Positions 32,296 through 40,172 of a stretch of 64,000 nt of DNA are shown in pieces (positions within the stretch are counted from its first letter, which is position 1; every line of letters starts with the position of its first letter). The notes under the pieces are model-generated. The model was not told the DNA's origin, did not search any database, and worked only from the letters and a program-made list of their open reading frames with translations. The position numbers and the translations under genes are program-made. The stretch lies in the NCBI RefSeq assembly GCF_947495025.1, contig NZ_CANLXG010000001.1:744001-808000 (forward strand), read 5' to 3'. The DNA is from an uncultured Roseobacter sp. Lineage in GTDB: Bacteria > Pseudomonadota > Alphaproteobacteria > Rhodobacterales > Rhodobacteraceae.

Positions 32296-33369
32296 ATGAA
32301 ACTTGCAAAAACGTTGCTGGCAACAGCGCTGGTCGGGCTGACCGCCCTGCCCGCACTGGCCGAAGACAAGCTGAAGATCGGCTTTGTCTATCCGTCACCG
32401 ATTGCCGATGTCGGCTGGTCGGCGGAACTGAACGCCGGCCGCCTCGCGATTGAGGAAGCCTTTGGCGACAAGGTCGAAACGATCTTTGTGGAAAACGTGC
32501 CCGAAGGTCCGGATGCCGCACGCATCATGAACCAGATGGCCGCCCAGGGGGCCGAAATGATCATGCTGGGGTCCTTCGGTTATATGAACGACGGCATCAA
32601 GCTGGCGCAGCAGCGCCCGGAAATGACCTTCCTGCATGCATCAGGTTTCAAGCTCGCGCCGAATTTCAGCAACTTCCAGAGCCGCAACTATGAGAGCAGC
32701 TATCTGGTGGGTATGGCTGCCGCCGACGTTACCGAGAGCAATGTCGTGGGCATCGTCGCCGCCTATGCGATCCCCGAAGTGATCGGCATGATCAACGGCT
32801 TTGCCCTTGGTCTGCAGGAGGTGAACCCGGATGTCACGATCAAGGTGGTCTGGCTGAACTCGTGGTTTGATCCGCCCAAGGCCCAGGACAGCGCCCGTGC
32901 CCTCATGGCGCAGCAGGCGGATGTGATTTACTCGCTCTATCAGGACACACCATCTGTTGTGACCGTTGCCGAGGAAGAAGGGGTTTTTGTGATCAACACA
33001 TCCTCGGACATGAAGGCCTATGCACCTGAATGGCTTCTGGCCTCGCAGATTGCCGACTGGTCGTCGTTCTTTGTCAGAAGCGTTCAGGCGACACTGGACG
33101 GCACCTTTGAGGGCGAAGCCTTCTGGGGCGGCATGTCCGACGGAACCGTTGACGTCAAGAGCTGGTCGGACAAGATCTCTGAAGCCACAATGGCGAAAAT
33201 CATGGAGGCTTCAGACGCGATGAAGGCGGGTACGTTCCACCCGCTGACAGGTCCGGTTGTGGATCAGGACGGGACGGAACGTCTGGCCGCCGGCGTGACG
33301 ATTGCAGACCAGGATCTGCTGGGCATCGACTGGCTGGTCAAAGGCGTCGAGACACGTCTGCCCAACTGA
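32296..33369 (+). CDS. BMP-family periplasmic nucleoside/purine-binding protein
   Basis: A 357-residue exported protein with signal peptide MKLAKTLLATALVGLTALPA-LAED. The mature protein is a BMP/PnrA-type type I binding protein, with KIGFVYPSPIADVGWS at its start and the hinge and lobe motifs GMINGFALGLQEVNPD and INTSSDMKAYAPEW. Proteins of this subgroup bind purine nucleobases or nucleosides. The ribosome site GGGGAG is strong, fitting the higher amount needed of the binding protein. The stop TGA shares its last base with the ATG of the guanine deaminase gene, directly linking uptake to deamination. Confidence 0.94.
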   Translation: MKLAKTLLATALVGLTALPALAEDKLKIGFVYPSPIADVGWSAELNAGRLAIEEAFGDKVETIFVENVPEGPDAARIMNQMAAQGAEMIMLGSFGYMNDGIKLAQQRPEMTFLHASGFKLAPNFSNFQSRNYESSYLVGMAAADVTESNVVGIVAAYAIPEVIGMINGFALGLQEVNPDVTIKVVWLNSWFDPPKAQDSARALMAQQADVIYSLYQDTPSVVTVAEEEGVFVINTSSDMKAYAPEWLLASQIADWSSFFVRSVQATLDGTFEGEAFWGGMSDGTVDVKSWSDKISEATMAKIMEASDAMKAGTFHPLTGPVVDQDGTERLAAGVTIADQDLLGIDWLVKGVETRLPN

Positions 33370-34646
33370 TGCAGGCCATCCGTGCCCATCTGATACACAG
33401 CCCTGAACGGGGCCGGATCGAGCGCATCGACGATGCGCTCGTTTCCGTTTCAGACACCGGCGAGATCACTGACATCGCCGCAGGGGGCAGCGCGCCCGAC
33501 ACGCTCGACCTGCGCGATCAGGGGGTCCTGTTGCCGGGCTTTGTCGATCTGCATATCCATGCGCCGCAGTTCCCGCAGCTGGGCACAGCACTTGATGTGC
33601 CGCTGGAGGACTGGCTCTTTCGCTACACTTTCCCGCTGGAGGCACGCTTTGCCGATCTGGCCTATGCGCGTGACGTGCATGACCGCCTGGTGCGGCGGCT
33701 GCTCGCCAATGGCACCACGACGGCGGTCTATTTTGCCACGATCCACGGTCCTGCCAGTCTGAACCTTGCCGAAACCTGCCTGCGTCTGGGCCAGCGGGCA
33801 CTGGTGGGCCGCGTGGCGATGGATCTGGCCGAGGGCTGCCCTGACTATTACCGTGACCGGGACGCCACTGCCGCCATTGAGGATACGGCCAGTTTTATCG
33901 ATGCGGTCCGCGCCCTGCCCGGCAATACGCTCGTCGAACCGGTCATCACCCCGCGTTTCATCCCCGCCTGCAGCGACGAAGCACTGCAGGGCCTGGGTGA
34001 CCTCGCCGCACGCACCGGCGTCGCTGTTCAGACCCACTGCTCGGAAAGTGACTGGGAACACGCGCATGTACTGGAGCGGACCGGCAAAACCGACACGATG
34101 GCTCTGGATGATTTCGGCCTGCTGACGCGGCGCTCTGTTCTGGCACATGCCGGACACATCACGGACGCCGATATGGATCTGATCCGCGAGCGCGGCGCCG
34201 GGATTGCTCATTGCCCGCTGTCCAACGCCTATTTCGGGAATGCTGTCTTTCCCCTGCGGCGCGCACTGGAAAAGGCTTTGCATGTCGGGCTGGGTACGGA
34301 CATTTCGGGCGGTCCCAGCGCATTTCTGCTGGACAACGCACGGGCTGCTGTTACCGCCTCGCGTATGCTGGAAGATGGCGTTGACCCCGGCACGGCCGGT
34401 AACCTGCGCGGTGTAGCAGGAGCCCGTACTGATTTCCGCGACGCATTCTTTCTTGCAACAAAAGGAGGCGCCGAAGTGCTCGATCTGCCGGTCGGCGCTT
34501 TTGAGCCCGGTCTGCAGATGGATGCAGTTCTGGTTCAGCTGGACGATGATTTCGGGCCGCCTGAAGATCTGCTGCAAAAAATCATTATGCGCGCAACTCC
34601 TGCGGAAATCCGCCAGACATGGGTCGCAGGCCGGCGCGTCAGCTGA
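33369..34646 (+). CDS. guaD: Guanine deaminase (amidohydrolase type)
   Basis: A 425-residue metal-dependent amidohydrolase that converts guanine to xanthine and ammonia. Metal ligands are seen in PGFVDLHIHAPQFPQLG (HxH), THCSESDWEHA (His), LAHAGHITDADM (His) and GLGTDISGG (Asp). The order and spacing match guanine deaminases of the subtype I superfamily. It begins on the last base of the binding-protein gene, so the imported purine is probably deaminated at once. It is the second deaminase of the island, unrelated in fold to the one at 25772. Its 3' end overlaps a convergent Rieske oxygenase gene by 8 bases. Confidence 0.92.
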   Translation: MQAIRAHLIHSPERGRIERIDDALVSVSDTGEITDIAAGGSAPDTLDLRDQGVLLPGFVDLHIHAPQFPQLGTALDVPLEDWLFRYTFPLEARFADLAYARDVHDRLVRRLLANGTTTAVYFATIHGPASLNLAETCLRLGQRALVGRVAMDLAEGCPDYYRDRDATAAIEDTASFIDAVRALPGNTLVEPVITPRFIPACSDEALQGLGDLAARTGVAVQTHCSESDWEHAHVLERTGKTDTMALDDFGLLTRRSVLAHAGHITDADMDLIRERGAGIAHCPLSNAYFGNAVFPLRRALEKALHVGLGTDISGGPSAFLLDNARAAVTASRMLEDGVDPGTAGNLRGVAGARTDFRDAFFLATKGGAEVLDLPVGAFEPGLQMDAVLVQLDDDFGPPEDLLQKIIMRATPAEIRQTWVAGRRVS

Positions 34647-35694
34647 CCACGTTTCTTCCCAGACCAAAGTGCCTGACCAGTCCGCGCCGGTAGGCTACCG
34701 ACATTGCGTCAGCCGGTATGTGTACCTCGTCCCGCACGTTCAGCGGCAGATCTTCGGGGCGTTGTGCCTCGACCAGCGCTTTGTCCTCGTCATTGATCAT
34801 CAGACTTTCCGCAATGAGGAAATCTTCGTCCGGCGCGCCGGTTGTGTCCGTCGCCACCTGGAAAATACGTGTCTCATGCGCAGAAACGGGACAGACGGTA
34901 TCCGCAAAATACTGCACATAGGTGCTGTCGTTGGGCTGGATGATGATGATCGTCGAGAAAGGCCAGGTCAGCTGGTAGGTATAGACCACATGCCGGCTGT
35001 CGCCCGGCACATCATCAGGAAACCTGTTGCCACCTTCATCATAGCCCAGTTGGAACATCAGCCCATATGGGGTCTCTTCAACATCATAAGACGGAAACCT
35101 GTCCTCTTCACTGCCGCCGAATGTTTCTTTGTGCACCCAGGGGAAATGGGCGACGTCATTGAAATTCTCGACATGCCGGCTGGCAGCAGCGGCCCATGTG
35201 TTTGGCGGCACAAAAACCCTCTTCAGGGCCGGATCACGCAGACCTGGCCAGTCCGGTAAGGGCCAGGCCGGGTTGTCCGCCAGACAGGTCCAGACGATGC
35301 CATATTTTTCACAGACCCGAAGGGACTGCAGACGCAGTCGGGGCGATACCCGCGCCTGCTGATCCGGGTTGGAGGGAATTTTCGAACAGGCGCCCTGTGG
35401 GTCAAAATGCAGCCCGTGCATCGGGCAGATCAGCTGGTCTGCGTCTATCCTGCCAGCACTCAGCCGCGTGCCACGATGGGGACAGAGATCACGCGCCACA
35501 GAGATGCCGCCGGCTGTGCGCCAGACAACGAGATCCACATCCAGCAACCGGGCAGGAACCGGACGGTCTGCGATTTCATGACAAAAGGCGATCGGGTGCC
35601 AGAACCCGGCCAGAATACGCCAGTCACTTTCAGAAAACGTGCAGTGACGTGGCAGATCAGTGTGAGAAGCGCTGGAATCAACGGGCAGAAACAT
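34639..35694 (-). CDS. Rieske non-haem iron oxygenase (NdmA/NdmB-type alpha subunit)
   Basis: A 351-residue complete oxygenase. The N-terminal Rieske domain has CPHRG (Cys71, His73) and CPMHGLHF (Cys90, His93). The catalytic domain has VENFNDVAHFPWVHKE giving Asn177, Asp180, His183 and His188. Size and domain plan equal those of the N1- and N3-demethylases NdmA and NdmB, and also of other demethylating oxygenases such as VanA, so the exact substrate is open. Beside a guanine deaminase, a purine importer and an NdmC-like subunit, a methylated purine is plausible. It is transcribed toward guaD. No ferredoxin reductase for it is encoded in the window. Confidence 0.85.
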   Translation of the reverse strand: MFLPVDSSASHTDLPRHCTFSESDWRILAGFWHPIAFCHEIADRPVPARLLDVDLVVWRTAGGISVARDLCPHRGTRLSAGRIDADQLICPMHGLHFDPQGACSKIPSNPDQQARVSPRLRLQSLRVCEKYGIVWTCLADNPAWPLPDWPGLRDPALKRVFVPPNTWAAAASRHVENFNDVAHFPWVHKETFGGSEEDRFPSYDVEETPYGLMFQLGYDEGGNRFPDDVPGDSRHVVYTYQLTWPFSTIIIIQPNDSTYVQYFADTVCPVSAHETRIFQVATDTTGAPDEDFLIAESLMINDEDKALVEAQRPEDLPLNVRDEVHIPADAMSVAYRRGLVRHFGLGRNVVS

Positions 35695-35951
35695 GCCTGA
35701 TCACACCATTTACGCGCCCCGGAGTGCAACAGTGGAATTGGGTTCTGAGGCCCGACACCGTGCTGGCGTGTTCTGCAGCGTTTCAGTCACCGCAGTTTTC
35801 GGCGCTGTTTCTTCATGCAGCTGCAACCACCCACAGGGGGTGCGAAACAGCTTGCCCGGGCGGCACCCTTCTGGCACGCTTTCATCATCTCTGGCACAGA
35901 ACTTCAGGGCCGTTCTTTTCTTCTGCACCGCAGGGGCAACGGAGGCATGCC

Positions 35952-36047
35952 ATGAGTACATCTGAAAAAATTGTCGATCCCGCCCGGGCCTGTGACAGGA
36001 CACAGGCATCTTTGCGACCGGTCCGCAGGGAGCGGCCTCGTGTCTGA
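35952..36047 (+). CDS. Possible 31-codon leader ORF
   Basis: ATG 35952 follows GGAGG (35941-35945) at ideal 6-base spacing and encodes a basic peptide beginning MSTSEKIVDPARAC and ending RRERPRV. Its stop overlaps the GTG start of the amidohydrolase by 8 bases. The position suggests translational coupling or a leader peptide. No homologue is recognised, and it may be an unimportant open frame. The remaining part of this intergenic stretch, 35695-35951, shows no gene; promoters for the two divergent genes must be there. Confidence 0.35.
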   Translation: MSTSEKIVDPARACDRTQASLRPVRRERPRV

Positions 36048-37296
36048 GTACAGATCCTGTCGCCTGCCCGGCGTTGCTGTGCCGCTGAGCCTGCTTGCCG
36101 ATCCTGACAGATTTGGTGGCGCTGACAACGGCGATATACGCTCCGGCACACTGATCATCGGGCCGGATCAGCCGCTACGCCTCGAACCAGGCCAAAGCAA
36201 GGATGCTGTTCGTTACATTGTGCTGCCTCAGCTTACCGAAGCGCACGTGCATCTGGACAAGTGCCACAGCATCCATCGCCTGGGACACGTCGGTGGCGAT
36301 CTGGCCGCGGCCCTGGAGGCGCAGAGACGGGACAAACAAAACTGGACCGCGGAAGATCTGGAGGCACGCATGACCCGCGGACTCGCAGAACTCACCCGGG
36401 CGGGATGCGGCGCGATCCGCAGCCACATCGACTGGGCCACGGGGACGGAACGGCCCGAAGCTCCGCTGGCCTGGGAAATTCTCAGAGGGCTTACGGACAG
36501 GGCACGGGCACAAGGCACCATTCTGCAACCCGCCGCTCTGACAGGCATCACGGAAATGGCAGAGCCCGGTGCCGCAAATGCTGTTGCACGGCGCGTTGCA
36601 CGGGATCGTGGCGCACTCGGCGGCTTCCTTCTGGACCATGAAAACCGCCGCGCAGGCCTGCGGGAACTGTTCAGGGCCGCTGAGCGGTTCGGCGTGCCGC
36701 TCGATTTTCACGTGGATGAAGGGCTGGACCCGTCGCTTGACGGGCTCGAGATGATTGCCGACACCGCCCTTGAAACCGGATTTCAAGGGCCGGTGCTGTG
36801 CGGGCATGCCTGCAGTCTCGCGACCCGCGATGCCGCTGACGTCATAAGGATATGCGAGAAACTGGCCCGCGCAGGCGTGGCGGTAGCCGCCCTGCCCTCG
36901 ACCAACCTCTATCTGCAGGGACGGCGCAACGGGGCGCCGGTGGCGCGGGGTCTGACCCTGCTGCACGAGCTTTCCGCTGCAGGCGTGCCCACAATTATCG
37001 GCACAGACAATGTTCGGGACGCCTTCTGCCCCGTGGGCCGGCATGATCCGGTCCATTCACTGGCCCTTGCAGCGCTCGCAGGCCACCTTGATCCACCCTT
37101 TGGCCGGCATCTGAGCATGATCACAACCCACGCGCGGCGTGCCATGGGCCTGCCGGCATCAATGGTGGATGAGCTGTCACCCGCCGGCCTGATCGCGGTG
37201 AGGGCGACCGACCTTTCCGAACTGCTGGCAGGAGCCGCCCTGCCCGTTCCGCTGACTGATCTGATGAAGGAGGCACAGAATGACTTCGACAGCTGA
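36040..37296 (+). CDS. Cytosine deaminase-like amidohydrolase
   Basis: A 418-residue amidohydrolase of the CodA/atrazine-chlorohydrolase-like group. Motifs are TEAHVHLDKCHSIHRLG near the first metal ligands, FHVDEGLD, LCGHACSLA, LPSTNLYLQGR and the Asp in GTDNVRDAFCPVGRHDP. This set matches cytosine deaminase and related deaminases of oxidised pyrimidines, purines or creatinine, so a cyclic amidine or ring-amine substrate is expected. GTG 36040 is preferred since GGGAG lies 7 bases upstream; an in-frame ATG at 35971 gives an unlikely N-terminus. The stop lies 17 bases inside the FAD-oxidase gene. Confidence 0.82.
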   Translation: MSEYRSCRLPGVAVPLSLLADPDRFGGADNGDIRSGTLIIGPDQPLRLEPGQSKDAVRYIVLPQLTEAHVHLDKCHSIHRLGHVGGDLAAALEAQRRDKQNWTAEDLEARMTRGLAELTRAGCGAIRSHIDWATGTERPEAPLAWEILRGLTDRARAQGTILQPAALTGITEMAEPGAANAVARRVARDRGALGGFLLDHENRRAGLRELFRAAERFGVPLDFHVDEGLDPSLDGLEMIADTALETGFQGPVLCGHACSLATRDAADVIRICEKLARAGVAVAALPSTNLYLQGRRNGAPVARGLTLLHELSAAGVPTIIGTDNVRDAFCPVGRHDPVHSLALAALAGHLDPPFGRHLSMITTHARRAMGLPASMVDELSPAGLIAVRATDLSELLAGAALPVPLTDLMKEAQNDFDS

Positions 37297-38683
37297 CTGG
37301 CCGCGCATCGCGGCTGAGCTTTCTCCGGTAGAGGTTTCCGATGATCCGGTAACGATCAGAAAGCGCAGCCGGGACTTTTTCTGGTACTCACCTTTGCTGA
37401 ACGCACAACTGCGACGCAGTTTTGGCGATCTTGTTGCAATGCCGGCGAGCCCGAAGGAGCTGGCGCAGTGCCTGTCGGTCGCAAGCCGGCATGGCGTTCC
37501 GGTTGTCATGCGTGGTGGCGGCACCGGCAATTACGGTCAGGCCGTTCCTCTGCAGGGCGGTTTGATCATCCAGACAACCGGCATGAACCGCGTGCTGGAA
37601 ATCGGTGCGGGATACGTGCGCGTGGAGGCCGGTGCGCTGATGGCCGATATCAATGCCGCGCTGAAGCCGGAGGGATATGAACTGGCCATGTTTCCCTCGA
37701 CGCAGGATATCGCCACAATCGGAGGTTTTGTCGCCGGTGGCAGCGCTGGTATCGGCTCGGTTTCTAATGGTCCACTGCGCGAGAACGGAAACATCATCCG
37801 CATCCGGGCGCTGTCGGTCGAAGACTCCCCGCAGGAATATGTATTCGACGGCAACGACGTGCTGCGCATCCACCACGCCTGGGGGATCAATGGTGCAATA
37901 ACAGAGATCACCCTGCGCACCGTGCCGACGCGCGACTGGATCGGCTGCATGGCAGGGTTTGACAGCTATGCCGCATGTTACGCAGCCGGCCACGCGCTTG
38001 CGAGCGCTGATGATCACGCCATCGGTCGCAAACTGTGTTCCGTGGTCGACGCGCGCATCGTTGATTACTTTCCCCGGCTTGAAGGGCATGTGCCCCGGGG
38101 CCGGCATCTTCTGGTCAGCCTTGTCCCGCGCGAACACCTGCCGGCGTTCCGGGCTCTGATGGCCGCGCAGGGCGGGAAAGTTCATCTGGCAATGGACGAG
38201 GCAGAACGTACGGAACTTAAACTGCCTCATGTGTTTGAATTCGCATATAATCACACCACACTTCAGGTGCTGAAAGCGGATCGTTCTGCAACGTATCAAC
38301 AGATCGGCGTACCGGATCCCGGCGATGCAGCGCGGGTCGCGTCAATGCGCGACCGCCAGGGCGAGGACGTCTGGCCACACCACGAATTCACACGATGGGA
38401 AGGTAGTGTGATCTGTGCTGATCTGCCGATTATCTGGTACAGCACCCCAGAACGTCTGGAAGAGATCAACGCGACGTACGAAGCCGATGACTTCACCGTC
38501 TATGACGCGCATGTCTGCGCGATTGAGGGCAATCACATGCAGCCGGATTTCGGCCACCTTGCCTGGAAGAAAAGGCTTGATCCGGCGGGCCTGCTGAACC
38601 CGGGCAAATCGCATGCCTGGGAAAAAGTGCGCCACCTCAGCGCTGACGAGATCGAAGCTCTGGACTCAGTGGCGGGCCTGTGA
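37280..38683 (+). CDS. FAD-linked oxidase (VAO/PCMH-type)
   Basis: A 467-residue flavoprotein. Residues about 50-220 form the FAD-binding PCMH domain: VMRGGGTGNYGQAVPLQGG is the pyrophosphate loop, and AMFPSTQDIATIGGFVAGGS the second FAD motif. The C-terminal half is the substrate-binding cap, ending with RLDPAGLLNPGKSH, standard in lactate/glycolate and D-2-hydroxyacid dehydrogenases. The His that would carry covalent FAD is not at the expected place, so FAD is probably non-covalent. The substrate is unknown. Overlap of 17 bases with the amidohydrolase gene suggests consecutive steps, or that it supplies an acid product of ring cleavage to central metabolism. Confidence 0.82.
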   Translation: MTSTADWPRIAAELSPVEVSDDPVTIRKRSRDFFWYSPLLNAQLRRSFGDLVAMPASPKELAQCLSVASRHGVPVVMRGGGTGNYGQAVPLQGGLIIQTTGMNRVLEIGAGYVRVEAGALMADINAALKPEGYELAMFPSTQDIATIGGFVAGGSAGIGSVSNGPLRENGNIIRIRALSVEDSPQEYVFDGNDVLRIHHAWGINGAITEITLRTVPTRDWIGCMAGFDSYAACYAAGHALASADDHAIGRKLCSVVDARIVDYFPRLEGHVPRGRHLLVSLVPREHLPAFRALMAAQGGKVHLAMDEAERTELKLPHVFEFAYNHTTLQVLKADRSATYQQIGVPDPGDAARVASMRDRQGEDVWPHHEFTRWEGSVICADLPIIWYSTPERLEEINATYEADDFTVYDAHVCAIEGNHMQPDFGHLAWKKRLDPAGLLNPGKSHAWEKVRHLSADEIEALDSVAGL

Positions 38684-38729
38684 GGCTGTTGCTGTCGCGC
38701 ATCCAATGCGTAAGGCTGGCAGATCGAAC

Positions 38730-38757
38730 CACCCCGGGATCCTTGCAACCGGGGGTG
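38730..38757. terminator. Hairpin between convergent FAD-oxidase and DUF418 genes
   Basis: CACCCCGG (38730-38737) pairs with CCGGGGGTG (38749-38757) with one bulged G around an 11-base loop. It lies 47 bases after the FAD-oxidase stop. No T-run follows on the plus strand. Possible terminator. Confidence 0.3.
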
Positions 38758-38795
38758 CGATCCTGAAAAACACCGGGTTCCTGCGGGTGGTCAGG

Positions 38796-39914
38796 TCATC
38801 CTGCGCCGGTACCGGCGTAGGTAATCCGCCTTAACAGCCACTCGAACGGGCCCAGCCTGAACCAGCTTCGCCAGACGGTCAGCGCCACGATCAGAAGGAT
38901 CGTGACGAGGATCGCAATGCCCGTAGCCGTCATCCGGCTTACCTCATTCCATAACCCCAGACCGTAGGCTGAAAATACAGCCGTCAGGATAATTGACTGC
39001 CCCAGGTAAATGCTCAGACTTGATCCGCCGGCGGCCAGGACCCTGGACATTACCGGCCCGGGCGGGCGGGCCACCGCGGCGATCAGACCCAGATAGCCCA
39101 GCGTCGCAACCGGCGCGACTGCAACAGTCACAGCAGCCCCCCACCCGGCAGTGCCCCATTGCCAGATCGCAGCACCGGTCAGGCTCAGAATAACGCCAGG
39201 CAGCAGACACACCCGCCGCGCACGCAGCCAGAGCGGGTGCTGTGCATTGTCAATCATGCCCGACCTGACCGAAGCCAGGCCCAGACAGAACCAGCCCAGT
39301 GCCGAGATCCCCTGTATCAGCAGAAACAGCGGCATCGTAAACGCAAATCCTATGGTTCTGAAGGCAACGGCATCCAGAAAACCACCCTGCGCCAGGGCCG
39401 CTTCTTCGAACCGGAAAACCTCGGCTGGTGTATCCGTCGGCATCAGCAGCAAAGGCAGGCCAATGACCGGCTGAAGAACCAGCAGGACCGCACCGGCCCG
39501 GACCAGCCTGGAAACGCTCCAGTTGCGAAACAGGAATAAGACAGCGCCGGCTGCAGCGTAGATGACGAGGATGTCTCCCGGATAGAACAGGCAGCCATGC
39601 AGGAACCCCAACAGCGCCAGGCCGATCATACGGTTGCGGTAAATCCTGCCGAATGGCAGGTCTCGCCTTTCGGCGGACCGCATCAGAAACCCGAGGCCTA
39701 CCCCGAACATGAAAGAGAACAGGCCGTAGGTTTTGAGCAGTGCCAGCCCGTTGACCAGCCAGACGACAATCATATCGCCAACGGTCTCTCCTGCAGGCTT
39801 CGCGAAATCATGCAGGGCGGAAAAAGCGATGAACTGTACATTCACGATGACAATCCCGAAGAGGGCGACCAGCCGCAGGTAATCCGGCATAAGAGCACGA
39901 TCGTCAGTTTTCAT
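38796..39914 (-). CDS. DUF418-domain membrane protein
   Basis: A 372-residue polytopic membrane protein with about ten helices. It starts with PDYLRLVALFGIVIVNVQF and ends with LGPFEWLLRRITY, which is the conserved DUF418 C-terminal block (the usual RxxxxGPxEWLxR). The family belongs with acyltransferase-3-like membrane proteins and has no assigned function. ATG 39914 is preferred over 39959, since AGAGG lies 9 bases upstream. It is convergent with the FAD oxidase and separate from the TRAP operon by 258 bases. Confidence 0.88.
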   Translation of the reverse strand: MKTDDRALMPDYLRLVALFGIVIVNVQFIAFSALHDFAKPAGETVGDMIVVWLVNGLALLKTYGLFSFMFGVGLGFLMRSAERRDLPFGRIYRNRMIGLALLGFLHGCLFYPGDILVIYAAAGAVLFLFRNWSVSRLVRAGAVLLVLQPVIGLPLLLMPTDTPAEVFRFEEAALAQGGFLDAVAFRTIGFAFTMPLFLLIQGISALGWFCLGLASVRSGMIDNAQHPLWLRARRVCLLPGVILSLTGAAIWQWGTAGWGAAVTVAVAPVATLGYLGLIAAVARPPGPVMSRVLAAGGSSLSIYLGQSIILTAVFSAYGLGLWNEVSRMTATGIAILVTILLIVALTVWRSWFRLGPFEWLLRRITYAGTGAG

Positions 39915-40172
39915 GTCTTCAGCCTCTCTGCCTGAATATGCGAATGATCTGTGCGTCACCGGAGGGTTGTTGTCTCAGCCAACGCCTGTGCCGAGCCGGC
40001 CGTCCTGTGCTGAACAGCAATACTTCAGGCGAAACCCGGTTCCCCACCCTAGCCACGATCAGGCTATCAGGGGAAGTGTCCGCAAACAAAGGAGCCCACC
40101 CGAGCCTTCTTTTGTCCGCATGCCTGCCCATCCCGCAGCAACGGGATGGCAGCACATCCGCAGTGCGCGTTG
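39915..40172. other. 258-base stretch downstream of the TRAP operon
   Basis: No gene is seen. A perfect hairpin CCATCCCG-CAGCAA-CGGGATGG lies at 40128-40149, 24 bases after the TRAP large-subunit stop on the minus strand, without a T-run; it may end that operon or stabilise its mRNA. The DUF418 promoter should also be here. Confidence 0.4.
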
